This document shows, one piece after another, positions 15,349 through 23,469 of a DNA stretch of 33,242 nt. Each line of letters begins with the position of its first letter. Positions within the stretch are counted from its first letter, which is position 1. A program made the position numbers and the translations under genes. The notes below the pieces were generated by a model. It was not told the DNA's origin and searched no databases. It was given only the letters and a program-made list of their open reading frames with translations. This DNA comes from Bacteroidales bacterium (GTDB lineage Bacteria > Bacteroidota > Bacteroidia > Bacteroidales > UBA932), in contig JAILDI010000190.1 of the NCBI GenBank assembly GCA_024689525.1, positions 1-33,242 on the forward strand. Reading direction: 5' to 3'.

Positions 15349-16461
15349 ATGAGACGCCTGCTGTGCCTGGCCGTCCTGCTGATGCTCCCGGCCATAATCC
15401 TTAACGCCCAGAAGACCGGCAACAAATACTGGTCTTCCGGCAAGCTCACCTGGGAGGACTATACCAAGAGTTCCTTACTGGCCGATGACGGAAACGCATC
15501 GTCCAACTCCTTCGGCTGGGAGACCAAAGACACCACGGAGAATTTCGGCAACCTGACGGTCCATCGCGTCACTTCGAGGGTGTACCTGAACAAGGCCCAG
15601 TCCTGGGTGAATATGGATTTCGCCACGCCGCAGCAGCTTCTCTACAACCAGCTGTTCTTCGACCTGAACGAACTTGAATGCCGCAAGATGCTGCGCGCCA
15701 TCTACGACCCGGAAACGAGTTTCGAAGTGGGTTTCGTGCAGGATTATTATATTGGTGTCACGGCCGCCAAGATGTCCGAGATAAACATAACCTCGGACCA
15801 CGGAAACGACTCGGCAACCCTGGCCTACTACGACGCGATAATCCAGAGCCAGCTTGCCGCGCTGCCCCGCGGACGTTTCAATCCTTCGGGCCTGAAGAAA
15901 GGCAAGCACGGATTCGGCGCCTGGGGCGGTATGGGATTGGAGTTCTTCCTGGGCGATCCGGGTAAGTACCTGGGTACGAAGTATTCGATTGATTTCGGGC
16001 TTCGCTACTATTATTCCAGATTCTTCGTGGACGCCAGTTTTGGTATTGGCGGCTCGCGCTCCCTGCAGACGTTCAATGTGGGCAACGTGACCGTAGCCGG
16101 CAAAACGGCCCTTGCAGGGCTGCAGGTAGGCGCTTTGGCGGGGCTCAATCTGTACGACGGCCCCTGGGGGAGGATAGCCCCTATGGCTGGCATCGGCCAT
16201 AACTCCCTGGGTTTCCTGGAGGACGAAGACGATGATTCCGTCAACTTCCTCAAGGGTATGCGCATTATGGCCGGTCTTGACTTCGACCTGAAAGTGGACC
16301 GCACCGCCTATCTCTATCCCAACGACCGCAGCATCTCCGAGAACTGCCTCAACATTCGCGTCTATGCGGCAAAGACCGGCTTCAACGCCGGCCTGGACGG
16401 CATCAGCATCAACGTTGGCATCGCATACGCCTGCCAGATGTGGGGCCTAAAGAGCTGGTAA
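15349..16461 (+). CDS. Secreted protein: DUF922-like N-terminal domain and beta-rich (barrel-like) C-terminus
   Basis: This 370-residue protein starts with a signal peptide (MRRLLCLAVLLMLPAIILNAQ). Residues about 32-125 recall Bacteroidota DUF922-type putative zinc proteases: LTWEDYT, then AQSWVN, then LLYNQLFFDLNELECRKM. In those families the last motif normally reads like L-x-HEQ-x-HFDI. Here the HE and H positions are replaced (Y-N-Q-L-F-F), so protease activity is unlikely. Residues about 185-370 have the alternating, glycine- and aromatic-rich pattern of an outer-membrane beta-barrel (GAWGGMGLEFFLG, IDFGLRYYYSRFFVDASFGIGG, GISINVGIAYACQMW). Both domain calls are from pattern only. It follows fumarase by one base and precedes murI by six. 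Confidence 0.6.
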   Translation: MRRLLCLAVLLMLPAIILNAQKTGNKYWSSGKLTWEDYTKSSLLADDGNASSNSFGWETKDTTENFGNLTVHRVTSRVYLNKAQSWVNMDFATPQQLLYNQLFFDLNELECRKMLRAIYDPETSFEVGFVQDYYIGVTAAKMSEINITSDHGNDSATLAYYDAIIQSQLAALPRGRFNPSGLKKGKHGFGAWGGMGLEFFLGDPGKYLGTKYSIDFGLRYYYSRFFVDASFGIGGSRSLQTFNVGNVTVAGKTALAGLQVGALAGLNLYDGPWGRIAPMAGIGHNSLGFLEDEDDDSVNFLKGMRIMAGLDFDLKVDRTAYLYPNDRSISENCLNIRVYAAKTGFNAGLDGISINVGIAYACQMWGLKSW

Positions 16462-16467
16462 GACAGT

Positions 16468-17244
16468 ATGGCTACGATCGGCATATTTGATTCTGGTTCG
16501 GGCGGCCTCTCCGTTTACAGGGAGCTGGCCAAGATGCTGCCGAAAGAGCGTTTTGTCTATTTCTCGGACAACGCTCACTGCCCTTATGGCGAAAAGAGCC
16601 CCGAATACATACGCGAGCGTGCCTCCGCCATCACCGACATCCTTCTGGGAATGGGTGCCGATATCATAGTCGTGGCCTGCAACACCGCCACAGGCGCGGC
16701 CATCTCCTTCCTGCGTGAATCCTATCCGGACGTGCCCTTTGTGGGTATGGAGCCCGCCGTGAAGCCCGCAGCCCTTGGCACAAAGACTGGCGTGATAGGC
16801 GTTCTGGCCACCGCCGGCACCCTGCGCGGCTCCAAGTATCTTGACACCAAAGGCAAATGGGGCGGCAACGTGCGCATCGTGGAGCAGGTGGGTAAGGGCT
16901 TCGTGGAACTTGTGGAGGAAGGCCGGCTTGACGGGCCCGAGGTGGAGGAAGTCGTGCGCAGGGCCGTTTCTCCGCTCAAGGAGGCCGGAGCCGACATAAT
17001 CGTCCTGGGCTGCACCCATTATCCCTTCCTGCGCCCCGTTATCCAGCGCATCGCAGGGGAGGATGTGCGCATCATCGACCCCGCTCCCGCCGTCGCAAAA
17101 CGGACTGCCGATATTCTCCTGGAGCGAGGCCTCATCGAAAAAGAAAATGTCCGGAACCTCGAGTCGGTCCCGGACACTGTCAATTCTGATTTCTATTCAT
17201 CCGGTCTCCCGGATTCGATGGGAAGAATTCTCAATTACCTGTAG
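16468..17244 (+). CDS. murI: Glutamate racemase
   Basis: This 258-residue enzyme converts L- to D-glutamate for peptidoglycan stem peptides, without a cofactor. Signatures are IGIFDSGSGGLSV (D8, S9), SDNAHCPYG (34-41), ACNTATG with catalytic C71, and GCTHYPFL with catalytic C182 and H184. Length and motif spacing are typical. It begins six bases after the upstream secreted protein. Its 3' end overlaps the convergent DUF6515 gene by 10 bp (17235-17244), with no room for a separate terminator. Confidence 0.97.
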   Translation: MATIGIFDSGSGGLSVYRELAKMLPKERFVYFSDNAHCPYGEKSPEYIRERASAITDILLGMGADIIVVACNTATGAAISFLRESYPDVPFVGMEPAVKPAALGTKTGVIGVLATAGTLRGSKYLDTKGKWGGNVRIVEQVGKGFVELVEEGRLDGPEVEEVVRRAVSPLKEAGADIIVLGCTHYPFLRPVIQRIAGEDVRIIDPAPAVAKRTADILLERGLIEKENVRNLESVPDTVNSDFYSSGLPDSMGRILNYL

Positions 17245-18689
17245 TAAGGGCTGTACTGGTTGTACATGGAACCGTACATCTGACCGAGGACCTCGAGGAA
17301 CGGCTGGCCGTTGAAGAGGGTGGTGCGGTATACGGTGTTGTCCACCATGTAGTACTCGACGCCATTCATTACGATGATCTCATAGTCGTCCGGCAGGGAG
17401 GTTACCAGGGCACCTGCAGGAGGTACGATGGTGGTGAACTGTCCGGAAGAGGTTACGATGAAGAATACACCGTCCTGATAGTAGTACTGGGAATTTGCGT
17501 AAGCGTAGCTCTGCACGAGACCCAGACGGTTGGCGATTTCGTATGCCGACAGCGCTCTGGAGTTGTTCAGGGCAAGAGCCGAGTTCTGAGCGATGATTCT
17601 GGCGTTGTTCTGGGCGATGATGAGGTTCTGCTGTGCAATAACGTTGTAGTTGTCGAAAACCGTATTGTAGGTGCGATAGACGCTATTGTAGTAGGCGAAG
17701 TTCACGGCCCTTAAGATGGAGCTCTGGATTGCTACCTCGAGCGGGGTTCCGTAAGGAGGACGGCTGACTACCCAGACATTGCCGTAAGTACGGTAGTAGA
17801 TGCCATTGTGATAGTAGTAGTCGATGCCCCAGTGGCTGATCCTGCGATAACCGGTAGGGAGAGTACGGACTCTGTAACCGTAGTAGTGAGGATCTGCACC
17901 CCAGAAGTGGGTAGGACGGTCCAGGTGCAGGAAGTCGCGCTCACGAGGAGGTATGCGGCTGAGATCCCTGTTGTCGTCCATTCTCATATCGTCTTCGTAA
18001 CGGTAGTTGCCGCCATCGTCGCGGTAGTTGCCGCTGTTGCCAGATGCACTGGAAGCGCTGGCGCCGCTGCTGAGACCGCTTCTGGTCACGTTGCCGGAAC
18101 GGGTTCCGGTGGTGGCGTTGCTGGTGGTGACGGTTCCGCTGGAAGTAGAAGTTCCGCTGCTCTGGCGGACGGTGCCTCCGGTGGTACCGGTGGTGCTGGT
18201 GGTACCGGTTACGCGACCGCTGCTGCTGCCGGAAGAAGTGGAAGTGGTGCCGCCCTGACGGACAGTGCTGCCGCTCTGGCGGGTAGTGGAGGTTCCGCCG
18301 CTCTGGCGGGTAGTGGAGGTTCCGCCGCTCTGGCGAGAGGTGCTGCCGCTGGTGGTCGTGGAAGTGCCGCCACTCTGACGGGTAGTTCCGCCTATCTGGT
18401 AGGTGGAGCCGCTCTGACGGGTGGTGGATCCGCTGGTGGTAGTTGTTCCGCCGCTCTGACGGGTGGTGGAACCGCTGGTGGTAGTAGTAGAAGTTCCGCT
18501 GCTCTGGCGGGTAGTAGTTCCGCTTGTGGAAGTGGATGTGCCGCTGCTGCGGGAAGTGCTGCCACTTGTAGTAGAAGTGCTACCGCTCTGGCGGGTTGTG
18601 CCGCCGCTCCGAACCTGTGCGGAGAGCGGGCTGGCCGACATGATGACTGCCATCACGAATGCGGCTGTTGTGTATACAATGCGTTTCAT
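17235..18689 (-). CDS. DUF6515-like secreted protein with long Ser/Thr/Gly repeat region
   Basis: I start the 484-residue protein at ATG 18689 (MKRIVYTTAAFVMAVIMSASPLSAQ), a good signal peptide; a longer frame would need a TTG. Residues about 26-205 are low complexity, made of TTRQSGG, STTSG and GTSTT units. A Tyr-rich domain follows (about 240-320: RPTHFWGADPHYYGYRVRTL, WGIDYYYHNGIYYR) that looks like the Bacteroidota DUF6515 family. A helical N/A-rich stretch comes next (IAQNNARIIAQNSALALNN), then two more Tyr-rich segments (YYYQDGVFFIV, GVEYYMVDNTVYRTTLFNG). It has no recognised enzyme motif and is probably an envelope or surface protein. It lies 27 bp downstream of namZ and is likely expressed with it. 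The underlying DNA is internally repetitive. Confidence 0.75.
   Translation of the reverse strand: MKRIVYTTAAFVMAVIMSASPLSAQVRSGGTTRQSGSTSTTSGSTSRSSGTSTSTSGTTTRQSSGTSTTTTSGSTTRQSGGTTTTSGSTTRQSGSTYQIGGTTRQSGGTSTTTSGSTSRQSGGTSTTRQSGGTSTTRQSGSTVRQGGTTSTSSGSSSGRVTGTTSTTGTTGGTVRQSSGTSTSSGTVTTSNATTGTRSGNVTRSGLSSGASASSASGNSGNYRDDGGNYRYEDDMRMDDNRDLSRIPPRERDFLHLDRPTHFWGADPHYYGYRVRTLPTGYRRISHWGIDYYYHNGIYYRTYGNVWVVSRPPYGTPLEVAIQSSILRAVNFAYYNSVYRTYNTVFDNYNVIAQQNLIIAQNNARIIAQNSALALNNSRALSAYEIANRLGLVQSYAYANSQYYYQDGVFFIVTSSGQFTTIVPPAGALVTSLPDDYEIIVMNGVEYYMVDNTVYRTTLFNGQPFLEVLGQMYGSMYNQYSPYYR
18130..18610. repeat. Degenerate tandem repeats encoding Ser/Thr/Gly/Arg-Gln units
   Basis: Variants of a GCTCTGGCGGGTAGT core recur through this stretch inside the DUF6515 gene. 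The clearest unit is a perfect 27-bp tandem duplication, 18274-18300 and 18301-18327, encoding nine residues each (GGTSTTRQS register). Units are multiples of three, so copy-number change keeps the frame. Confidence 0.85.
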
Positions 18690-18716
18690 GGCTCTTTGCT
18701 TTTTAAGGTTCAACGT

Positions 18717-19961
18717 TTAATAAATGTAGTACTTTCTGGAAAGTGACAGAAAATGTTCGACATCCTTGTTCCAGTATTCAACAATGTCTTCCACCTTCAT
18801 TCGTTTTCCGAAATACAGTCTTACATAATCCGTACCACAAACGATATCCAGCATCCTCGTTTTCTCCAGAGGGAAGGGATTATGCTCCGGGTAAAGCTCG
18901 TTAACTGCCTGCATTACATAGAATTGCGTGAGCGTGAGCGATGCGGCCTGATAATCTGTAAAAAAGTACTGCACTCCGTGCAGGAGTTTCTTTTCCAGCG
19001 ACCCGAACTTGGGCATATAGTGGATGGTCCTGAACGCGATTCCGGGGAGGTTGTAGCTGTCCAGACGCTCCTTCAGCAGGTCGGCGTCGATCCATTCTGC
19101 GCCGAATACCTGGAAGGGGAGGAGATAGCCTATTCCGTGATTTACGAAGTTGGGGAACTCGCCGATGATGCCGGCCGAGGGATAGCCGATGGCCGACTGG
19201 GGGTCGGGGATATTGGGCGAGGGGAGGATCCAGGGGAGGCCGGTATCGACATACAGCATATCCCTGGTCCAGCCTTCCATGGGGATGACGGTGAGTTTGC
19301 ACTTGAGGGGTGCCTGGTCGCCTTTTTCCCCGCGGTTGAGACCTTCCTCGTTGATGAGTTGCGCAAGTTCGCCCACCGTGAGGCCGTAGACATACGGAAT
19401 CTTGAATTCACTTACGAAAGAATGGAAGCCAGGCTCCACATAGCAGCCTTCCACTTTGAGGCCGCCCAGGGGGTTGGGCCTGTCCAGCACCATCACTTCG
19501 ATGCCCTCGGTGGCACAGGCACGCATTACGAGGCCAAGGGTGCTGATGAAGGTGTAGGAGCGCGTGCCCACGTCCTGGATGTCGTAGACCATAACGTCGA
19601 TGTCCTTGAGCATTTCCGGGGTGGGCATACGGGTGCGGCCGAACAGGGAGTGGACGGGAAGCCCGGTTGTGGGGTCGATCTCGCTGGGAATGGAACCGCC
19701 GGCCCAGACATTTCCGCGGACGCCGTGCTCCGGGCCGAACAGTGCCACCAGGTTCACCTCGGGGGCCTGGAACAGCACGTCGATGGTGGAGCGGATGTGG
19801 GTGTCGATGCCGCTGGGATTGGTCACGAGCCCTACGCGTTTGCCCTGGAGCCCTTCGAAATTGCGTTTTTCAAGGACGTCGATTCCGGGCAGGACCTTCT
19901 GCGCCTGCAATTGGAAGGCGCAAAGCATAAGGCTTGCAAGAAGGAGTGCTTTTCTTATCAT
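18717..19961 (-). CDS. namZ: Exo-beta-N-acetylmuramidase NamZ (DUF1343)
   Basis: The 414-residue protein starts at ATG 19961 (MIRKALLLASLMLCAFQLQAQ, a cleavable signal peptide). A longer frame to 20015 runs through the -7 box and into the upstream gene. The DUF1343 signatures are GIDVLEKRNFEGLQGKRVGL, VTNPSGID, LFGPEHGVRG, VYDIQDVGTRSYTF, VLDRPNPLGG and YGLTVGELAQLIN. Characterised members release terminal MurNAc from peptidoglycan glycans in the periplasm or outside (NamZ, GH171). The neighbouring AmpG-like permease and DUF4922-SpoIID gene support a role in muropeptide salvage. A TATATTTG box sits 5 nt before the ATG, so it may have its own near-leaderless transcript besides operon read-through. 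Confidence 0.9.
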   Translation of the reverse strand: MIRKALLLASLMLCAFQLQAQKVLPGIDVLEKRNFEGLQGKRVGLVTNPSGIDTHIRSTIDVLFQAPEVNLVALFGPEHGVRGNVWAGGSIPSEIDPTTGLPVHSLFGRTRMPTPEMLKDIDVMVYDIQDVGTRSYTFISTLGLVMRACATEGIEVMVLDRPNPLGGLKVEGCYVEPGFHSFVSEFKIPYVYGLTVGELAQLINEEGLNRGEKGDQAPLKCKLTVIPMEGWTRDMLYVDTGLPWILPSPNIPDPQSAIGYPSAGIIGEFPNFVNHGIGYLLPFQVFGAEWIDADLLKERLDSYNLPGIAFRTIHYMPKFGSLEKKLLHGVQYFFTDYQAASLTLTQFYVMQAVNELYPEHNPFPLEKTRMLDIVCGTDYVRLYFGKRMKVEDIVEYWNKDVEHFLSLSRKYYIY

Positions 19962-19966
19962 AAGAA

Positions 19967-19974
19967 CAAATATA
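19967..19974 (-). promoter_or_regulatory. -7 box TATATTTG for namZ
   Basis: On the minus strand TATATTTG follows the ampG-like stop codon (19975-19977) directly and ends 5 nt before the namZ ATG. No clear TTTG at -33 is present, so strength is uncertain. Confidence 0.55.
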
Positions 19975-21261
19975 CTATTTCTTTCCGAATTCCGCCGGGA
20001 TCTTCCTGTACACAATAATGATGGCAGCTACGGTTGCAAGGCAGGTGAACATCACCAGGCCGAAGTACTGGGGATAGCCCATACTCTCCTGAAGCATGCC
20101 GGCGAACATGCCGGGAAGCATCATCGAGGCGGCCATAAAGGCGGTACACAGGGAATAGTGCGAGGTTTTGAATTCACCGTCGGACAGATACATCATATAT
20201 AACATATAGGCGGTGAAGCCGAATCCGTAGCCGAACTGTTCGATGAGTACGCAGGTGCCGATGAGCCACAGGGGGACGCTGGGGTTAATTGCCATATACA
20301 GGTATACGGCGCAGGGAAGGGCAAGGGCGAGGCCCATTGGCCACAGGGATTTGCGGAGGCCCTTCCTGGCGATGAAGATGCCGCCAAGGATGCCGCCGGT
20401 GACTATGCCCACGACGCCAAGGGTGTTGTTCACCAGGCCGTATTGAGCGGTGGACAGTTCAAGGCCGCCGGCTTCGGCGCCATCGACCATAAAGGCGGGG
20501 ACTATCTTGAGGGCGAAGGCCTCGGGGAGGCGGTAGAGGAGCATAAAGGCTATGCCGATCCAGACCAGGGGCTTCTTGAAGAATGTGGCGAAACTGTTGC
20601 CGAAGTCCCTGAAGATGTCGGCGGCGGTACGCATATTCTTGCTGATGTCGGTCTGTGGTGCCGGGAGGATAAGCAGGTGGTAGAAGCTTATCAGGGCCCA
20701 GATGATGGAGATGGCCAGGAGGGTGAGGCGCCAGGACTGGGGGATGGAGCCGGTGCGGTTCTCGAAGTAGCCCGCCAGCATTACCAGGCCGCCCTGGACG
20801 AAGAGGTTGGACAGCCTGTAGAACGTGCTTCTGATGCCCACGAACAGGGATTGTTCCCTGCCGCTGAGGCCCAGCATATAGAAGCCGTCGATGGATATGT
20901 CGTGGGTGGCCGATGCAAAGGCCGTTATCCAGAACAGAAGCAGTGTGGTGCGGAAAAGCGACAGTTCCTCACCCGTGCGGGTGGGAAGGGTGATGGTGAG
21001 AAGGGCGAAGAGGGCCAGCATGGCCAGTTCGGTGACCACTATCCACCAGCGCTTGGATTTGATGATATCGACAAAGGGACTCCAGAAGGGCTTGATGAGC
21101 CAGGGGAGGTAGAGGAGGCTCGTGTGCAGGGCCATATCGGCATTGGACATTCCCATCTTCTTGAACATGATCACGGAGATGTTGTTCACGATGAAGTAGG
21201 GGATGCCTTCCGCGAAGTAGGTGGTGGTTACCCAGAGCCATGGATTACGTCTTGATTTCAT
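19975..21261 (-). CDS. AmpG-like muropeptide permease (MFS)
   Basis: This 428-residue polytopic protein has about 12 predicted transmembrane helices and no signal peptide. YFAEGIPYFIVNNISVIMFKK near the N-terminus, LPWLIKPFWSPFVD and SATHDISIDGFYM match the AmpG/PAT branch of the major facilitator family, which imports anhydro-muropeptides or GlcNAc-MurNAc from the periplasm. Context strengthens this: the DUF4922-SpoIID gene overlaps its start (ATGA, 21258-21261) and namZ follows 13 bp after its stop. Fold and family are confident, but the exact substrate (anhydro-muropeptide, MurNAc or disaccharide) is inferred. Confidence 0.82.
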   Translation of the reverse strand: MKSRRNPWLWVTTTYFAEGIPYFIVNNISVIMFKKMGMSNADMALHTSLLYLPWLIKPFWSPFVDIIKSKRWWIVVTELAMLALFALLTITLPTRTGEELSLFRTTLLLFWITAFASATHDISIDGFYMLGLSGREQSLFVGIRSTFYRLSNLFVQGGLVMLAGYFENRTGSIPQSWRLTLLAISIIWALISFYHLLILPAPQTDISKNMRTAADIFRDFGNSFATFFKKPLVWIGIAFMLLYRLPEAFALKIVPAFMVDGAEAGGLELSTAQYGLVNNTLGVVGIVTGGILGGIFIARKGLRKSLWPMGLALALPCAVYLYMAINPSVPLWLIGTCVLIEQFGYGFGFTAYMLYMMYLSDGEFKTSHYSLCTAFMAASMMLPGMFAGMLQESMGYPQYFGLVMFTCLATVAAIIIVYRKIPAEFGKK

Positions 21262-23468
21262 AGTTCGGTGCCGGGGTAGTAGAATTGGAGGATTTCACGG
21301 TAGCCGTGGCCCTTGGAGGCCATTACGGCTGCGCCTATCTGGCACAGGCCCACGCCGTGACCCCAGCCGTGGCCGTGCAGGACTACTTCGCTGCCGGTGA
21401 ATTCGGCATCGAACCAGGAACTGTACAGGTGGCTGGTGGAGAGATATTTCCTTATTATGAGCTCTTTGCCCAGGATGAGGGTCTTTTTGGTGCCGGTGAC
21501 CTTGAGGCGGGTGATGCGGCCGGAACCGCCCCTTTCAAGGGGCTCCAGGCCGGTGAGAGTGCCAATATCGACCCCGGAACGTTCGGAGATGAGTTTTGAA
21601 AGCTCGTCGATGCCGTAGCGCACTTCCCAGTCGTGGAAGCCGGTGGTTTCCAGGTCGTAGCCGTTGAGGACTTTTTCCAGCACAGCGCGGTCCTTGGTGT
21701 CGCACCAGGGGTCTTCCTTTACGGGGAGATAGGGGTAATCCCTGTCTTCCCAGGCCGATGAGAAGCGCTCCGTGCGGCCGCCGCAGCATTTGTGGAAGCG
21801 GGCGTCGGCGAGTTCTCCGTTGTGGCGGAGCACCTGGCCCCAGGTCTGGTCGATGGCTTCGCGGACGTCGTTCCCTACGGCCATCGTGAGGCCCTGGTAG
21901 CGCTGGCAGTGGTCGTCGGCGCAGACGTCGAAGATCTTGTGGTCCTGGTGGTCGAACCATTTACGTATTTCTATTGTATCGGCGTCGTTGCCGTCGCTTT
22001 GCTCCGGCATACGCCCTTCCAGCCAGGTGACAAGGCCGGGGGTGCCGGTGAGGGCGGGTCCGGTGGCCTTGTGGGCATTGCGGCGCTTTTCGATCATCGA
22101 CATAACCCAGGAACGGGAGATGACGGCGTGGGCCTTGAGCAGCTCCAGGGACGACCGGGCGCTCATTTCCGAGGAGATGACGCTGAGGAGGTAGTCCTCT
22201 ACACCTATTATATTAACTGCTCTTACGTTGGTGCCTTCCACGATGAATTTCAGGGTGCCGGCGAATTTCTGCTCCTGCTGCCTTTCCCAGTGGAAGCCGA
22301 CGCCTATCGTCACTCCTTGGAGGATGAACGACGGCTCGGCGAAGAGGGTCGATATTGTGGGGGCTTCGAATACAAGTGAGTCGTACAGCACTCCGCCGTA
22401 GTCGATCTTGCCTTCCCGGTAGGATACTTTCTGGGGGCCGGCGCCGTCGGAGATTATCTCGAAGGTGATTACCGGGGCCGCCATAATGCCGACTTCGATC
22501 TTGGGCTGGGTGCGCACAAGGCGCCACAGGAGATGCTTTTCTTCGTCTTCCGAGATGGAGACCTCGGAGTAGATTGCCGACAGGATTTCCGGGGTGATAC
22601 GGTCGAAGTCCTTTTCCTGCGGGACAACCATGAAGCCGCCCATATCGGCCGCGCCGGGGCTTATGGCGAAGTTTTCTTCGCCTTCCGCAAAGTAGTGGTG
22701 GGGCTTTTCCTGGCGTCGGATGGTTACGAAGGCGCGGTATTCTCCTTCGCCTATCCAGGTGAAGGCGTTGAAGCGCGGCTCGGTTTCTTCCGCCACAAGG
22801 GTTTCGCAGTCGAGGAGGCGGTAGAACATCTTGGCCATCGACTTGGAAGTCCTGGCCCTGAGCATAAAGACGCCGCGGGTGAAGTGCTTGTAGTGGTACA
22901 GCTGGGCGTCCTTCACGGAGTCCAGGAATTCAAGATCCGATTTCAGCTCTTCCGGAAGGTTGCCTCCGTTGGCGGAGATGGCCCTCAGAAGCCTGTCGGC
23001 CGTTCTTTCCAGGGGCATATAGCCCTTGGGGCAGGCCTGGAAATGGGCGTGCTGGGGAACCGTGGTGCCGCTGTTGGGGCTGTTGTAGAACACCATATAG
23101 TCCTGGAATGCGCAGGAGAGGTCCAGCATATCCGGGAAGCGGTGCCATATTGTCTGGGGGACGTGGGTGTCCCGCGTGATTACCAGATGGTTGGGAAAGA
23201 TGGGGGCGCGGTTTACAAGGATGTTGTATTTGCGGCCCTTGCGTCCCTCGAAAGGAAGGGTGTGCTGATGCTCAAGGTAGTTTTCCTCGCACAGCGGGCA
23301 GCCGTGGTCGAAGACGGGAACCCTCCCTGGATTGCACTGCAGGGTGACAAGCATTCCGTCCATTTTGAGCGTGCGGGTGCGGGCGCTTTTGAGAGCGCGG
23401 TACTTCGCCGCAACCGCTGGCCATACGGACAGCTGGTCGTGGACGAATTTGTCGATGTCGGTTGCCAT
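21258..23468 (-). CDS. DUF4922 (GalT/HIT-like) fused to SpoIID/LytB domain
   Basis: This is a 736-residue two-domain protein without a signal peptide or membrane helix. The N-terminal half (about 1-310) is DUF4922-like with histidine-triad/GalT features: C57-x-x-C60, VNRAPIFPNHLVI near 85-97, and the catalytic-type HAHFQ at 140-144. The C-terminal half (about 330-736) is a SpoIID/LytB domain: VEDYLLSVISSEMS with the likely catalytic E434, LLKAHAVISRSWVM, the CCGGRTE segment and HGHGWGHGVGLCQIGA near the end. SpoIID enzymes cleave peptidoglycan glycan strands, normally outside the cytoplasm. This chain appears cytoplasmic and sits beside an AmpG-like importer, suggesting it acts on imported fragments. 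I believe this fusion recurs in Bacteroidota, but its reaction is unknown to me. Confidence 0.82.
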   Translation of the reverse strand: MATDIDKFVHDQLSVWPAVAAKYRALKSARTRTLKMDGMLVTLQCNPGRVPVFDHGCPLCEENYLEHQHTLPFEGRKGRKYNILVNRAPIFPNHLVITRDTHVPQTIWHRFPDMLDLSCAFQDYMVFYNSPNSGTTVPQHAHFQACPKGYMPLERTADRLLRAISANGGNLPEELKSDLEFLDSVKDAQLYHYKHFTRGVFMLRARTSKSMAKMFYRLLDCETLVAEETEPRFNAFTWIGEGEYRAFVTIRRQEKPHHYFAEGEENFAISPGAADMGGFMVVPQEKDFDRITPEILSAIYSEVSISEDEEKHLLWRLVRTQPKIEVGIMAAPVITFEIISDGAGPQKVSYREGKIDYGGVLYDSLVFEAPTISTLFAEPSFILQGVTIGVGFHWERQQEQKFAGTLKFIVEGTNVRAVNIIGVEDYLLSVISSEMSARSSLELLKAHAVISRSWVMSMIEKRRNAHKATGPALTGTPGLVTWLEGRMPEQSDGNDADTIEIRKWFDHQDHKIFDVCADDHCQRYQGLTMAVGNDVREAIDQTWGQVLRHNGELADARFHKCCGGRTERFSSAWEDRDYPYLPVKEDPWCDTKDRAVLEKVLNGYDLETTGFHDWEVRYGIDELSKLISERSGVDIGTLTGLEPLERGGSGRITRLKVTGTKKTLILGKELIIRKYLSTSHLYSSWFDAEFTGSEVVLHGHGWGHGVGLCQIGAAVMASKGHGYREILQFYYPGTEL

Positions 23469-23469
23469 A

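Noticed and set aside
17808..18746. 312-codon plus-strand frame rich in Ala/Gly/Ser repeats opposite the DUF6515 gene
   Set aside because: The repeats are the antisense of the Ser/Thr/Gly tract. The minus-strand frame has a signal peptide and a recognisable C-terminal domain, and this one does not.
18753..21255. Long plus-strand frames opposite namZ and the AmpG-like gene (18753-20018, 20443-21255)
   Set aside because: The minus strand carries clear DUF1343 and AmpG-like motifs. The plus-strand translations are His/Gly/Asp/Val-rich mirror products.
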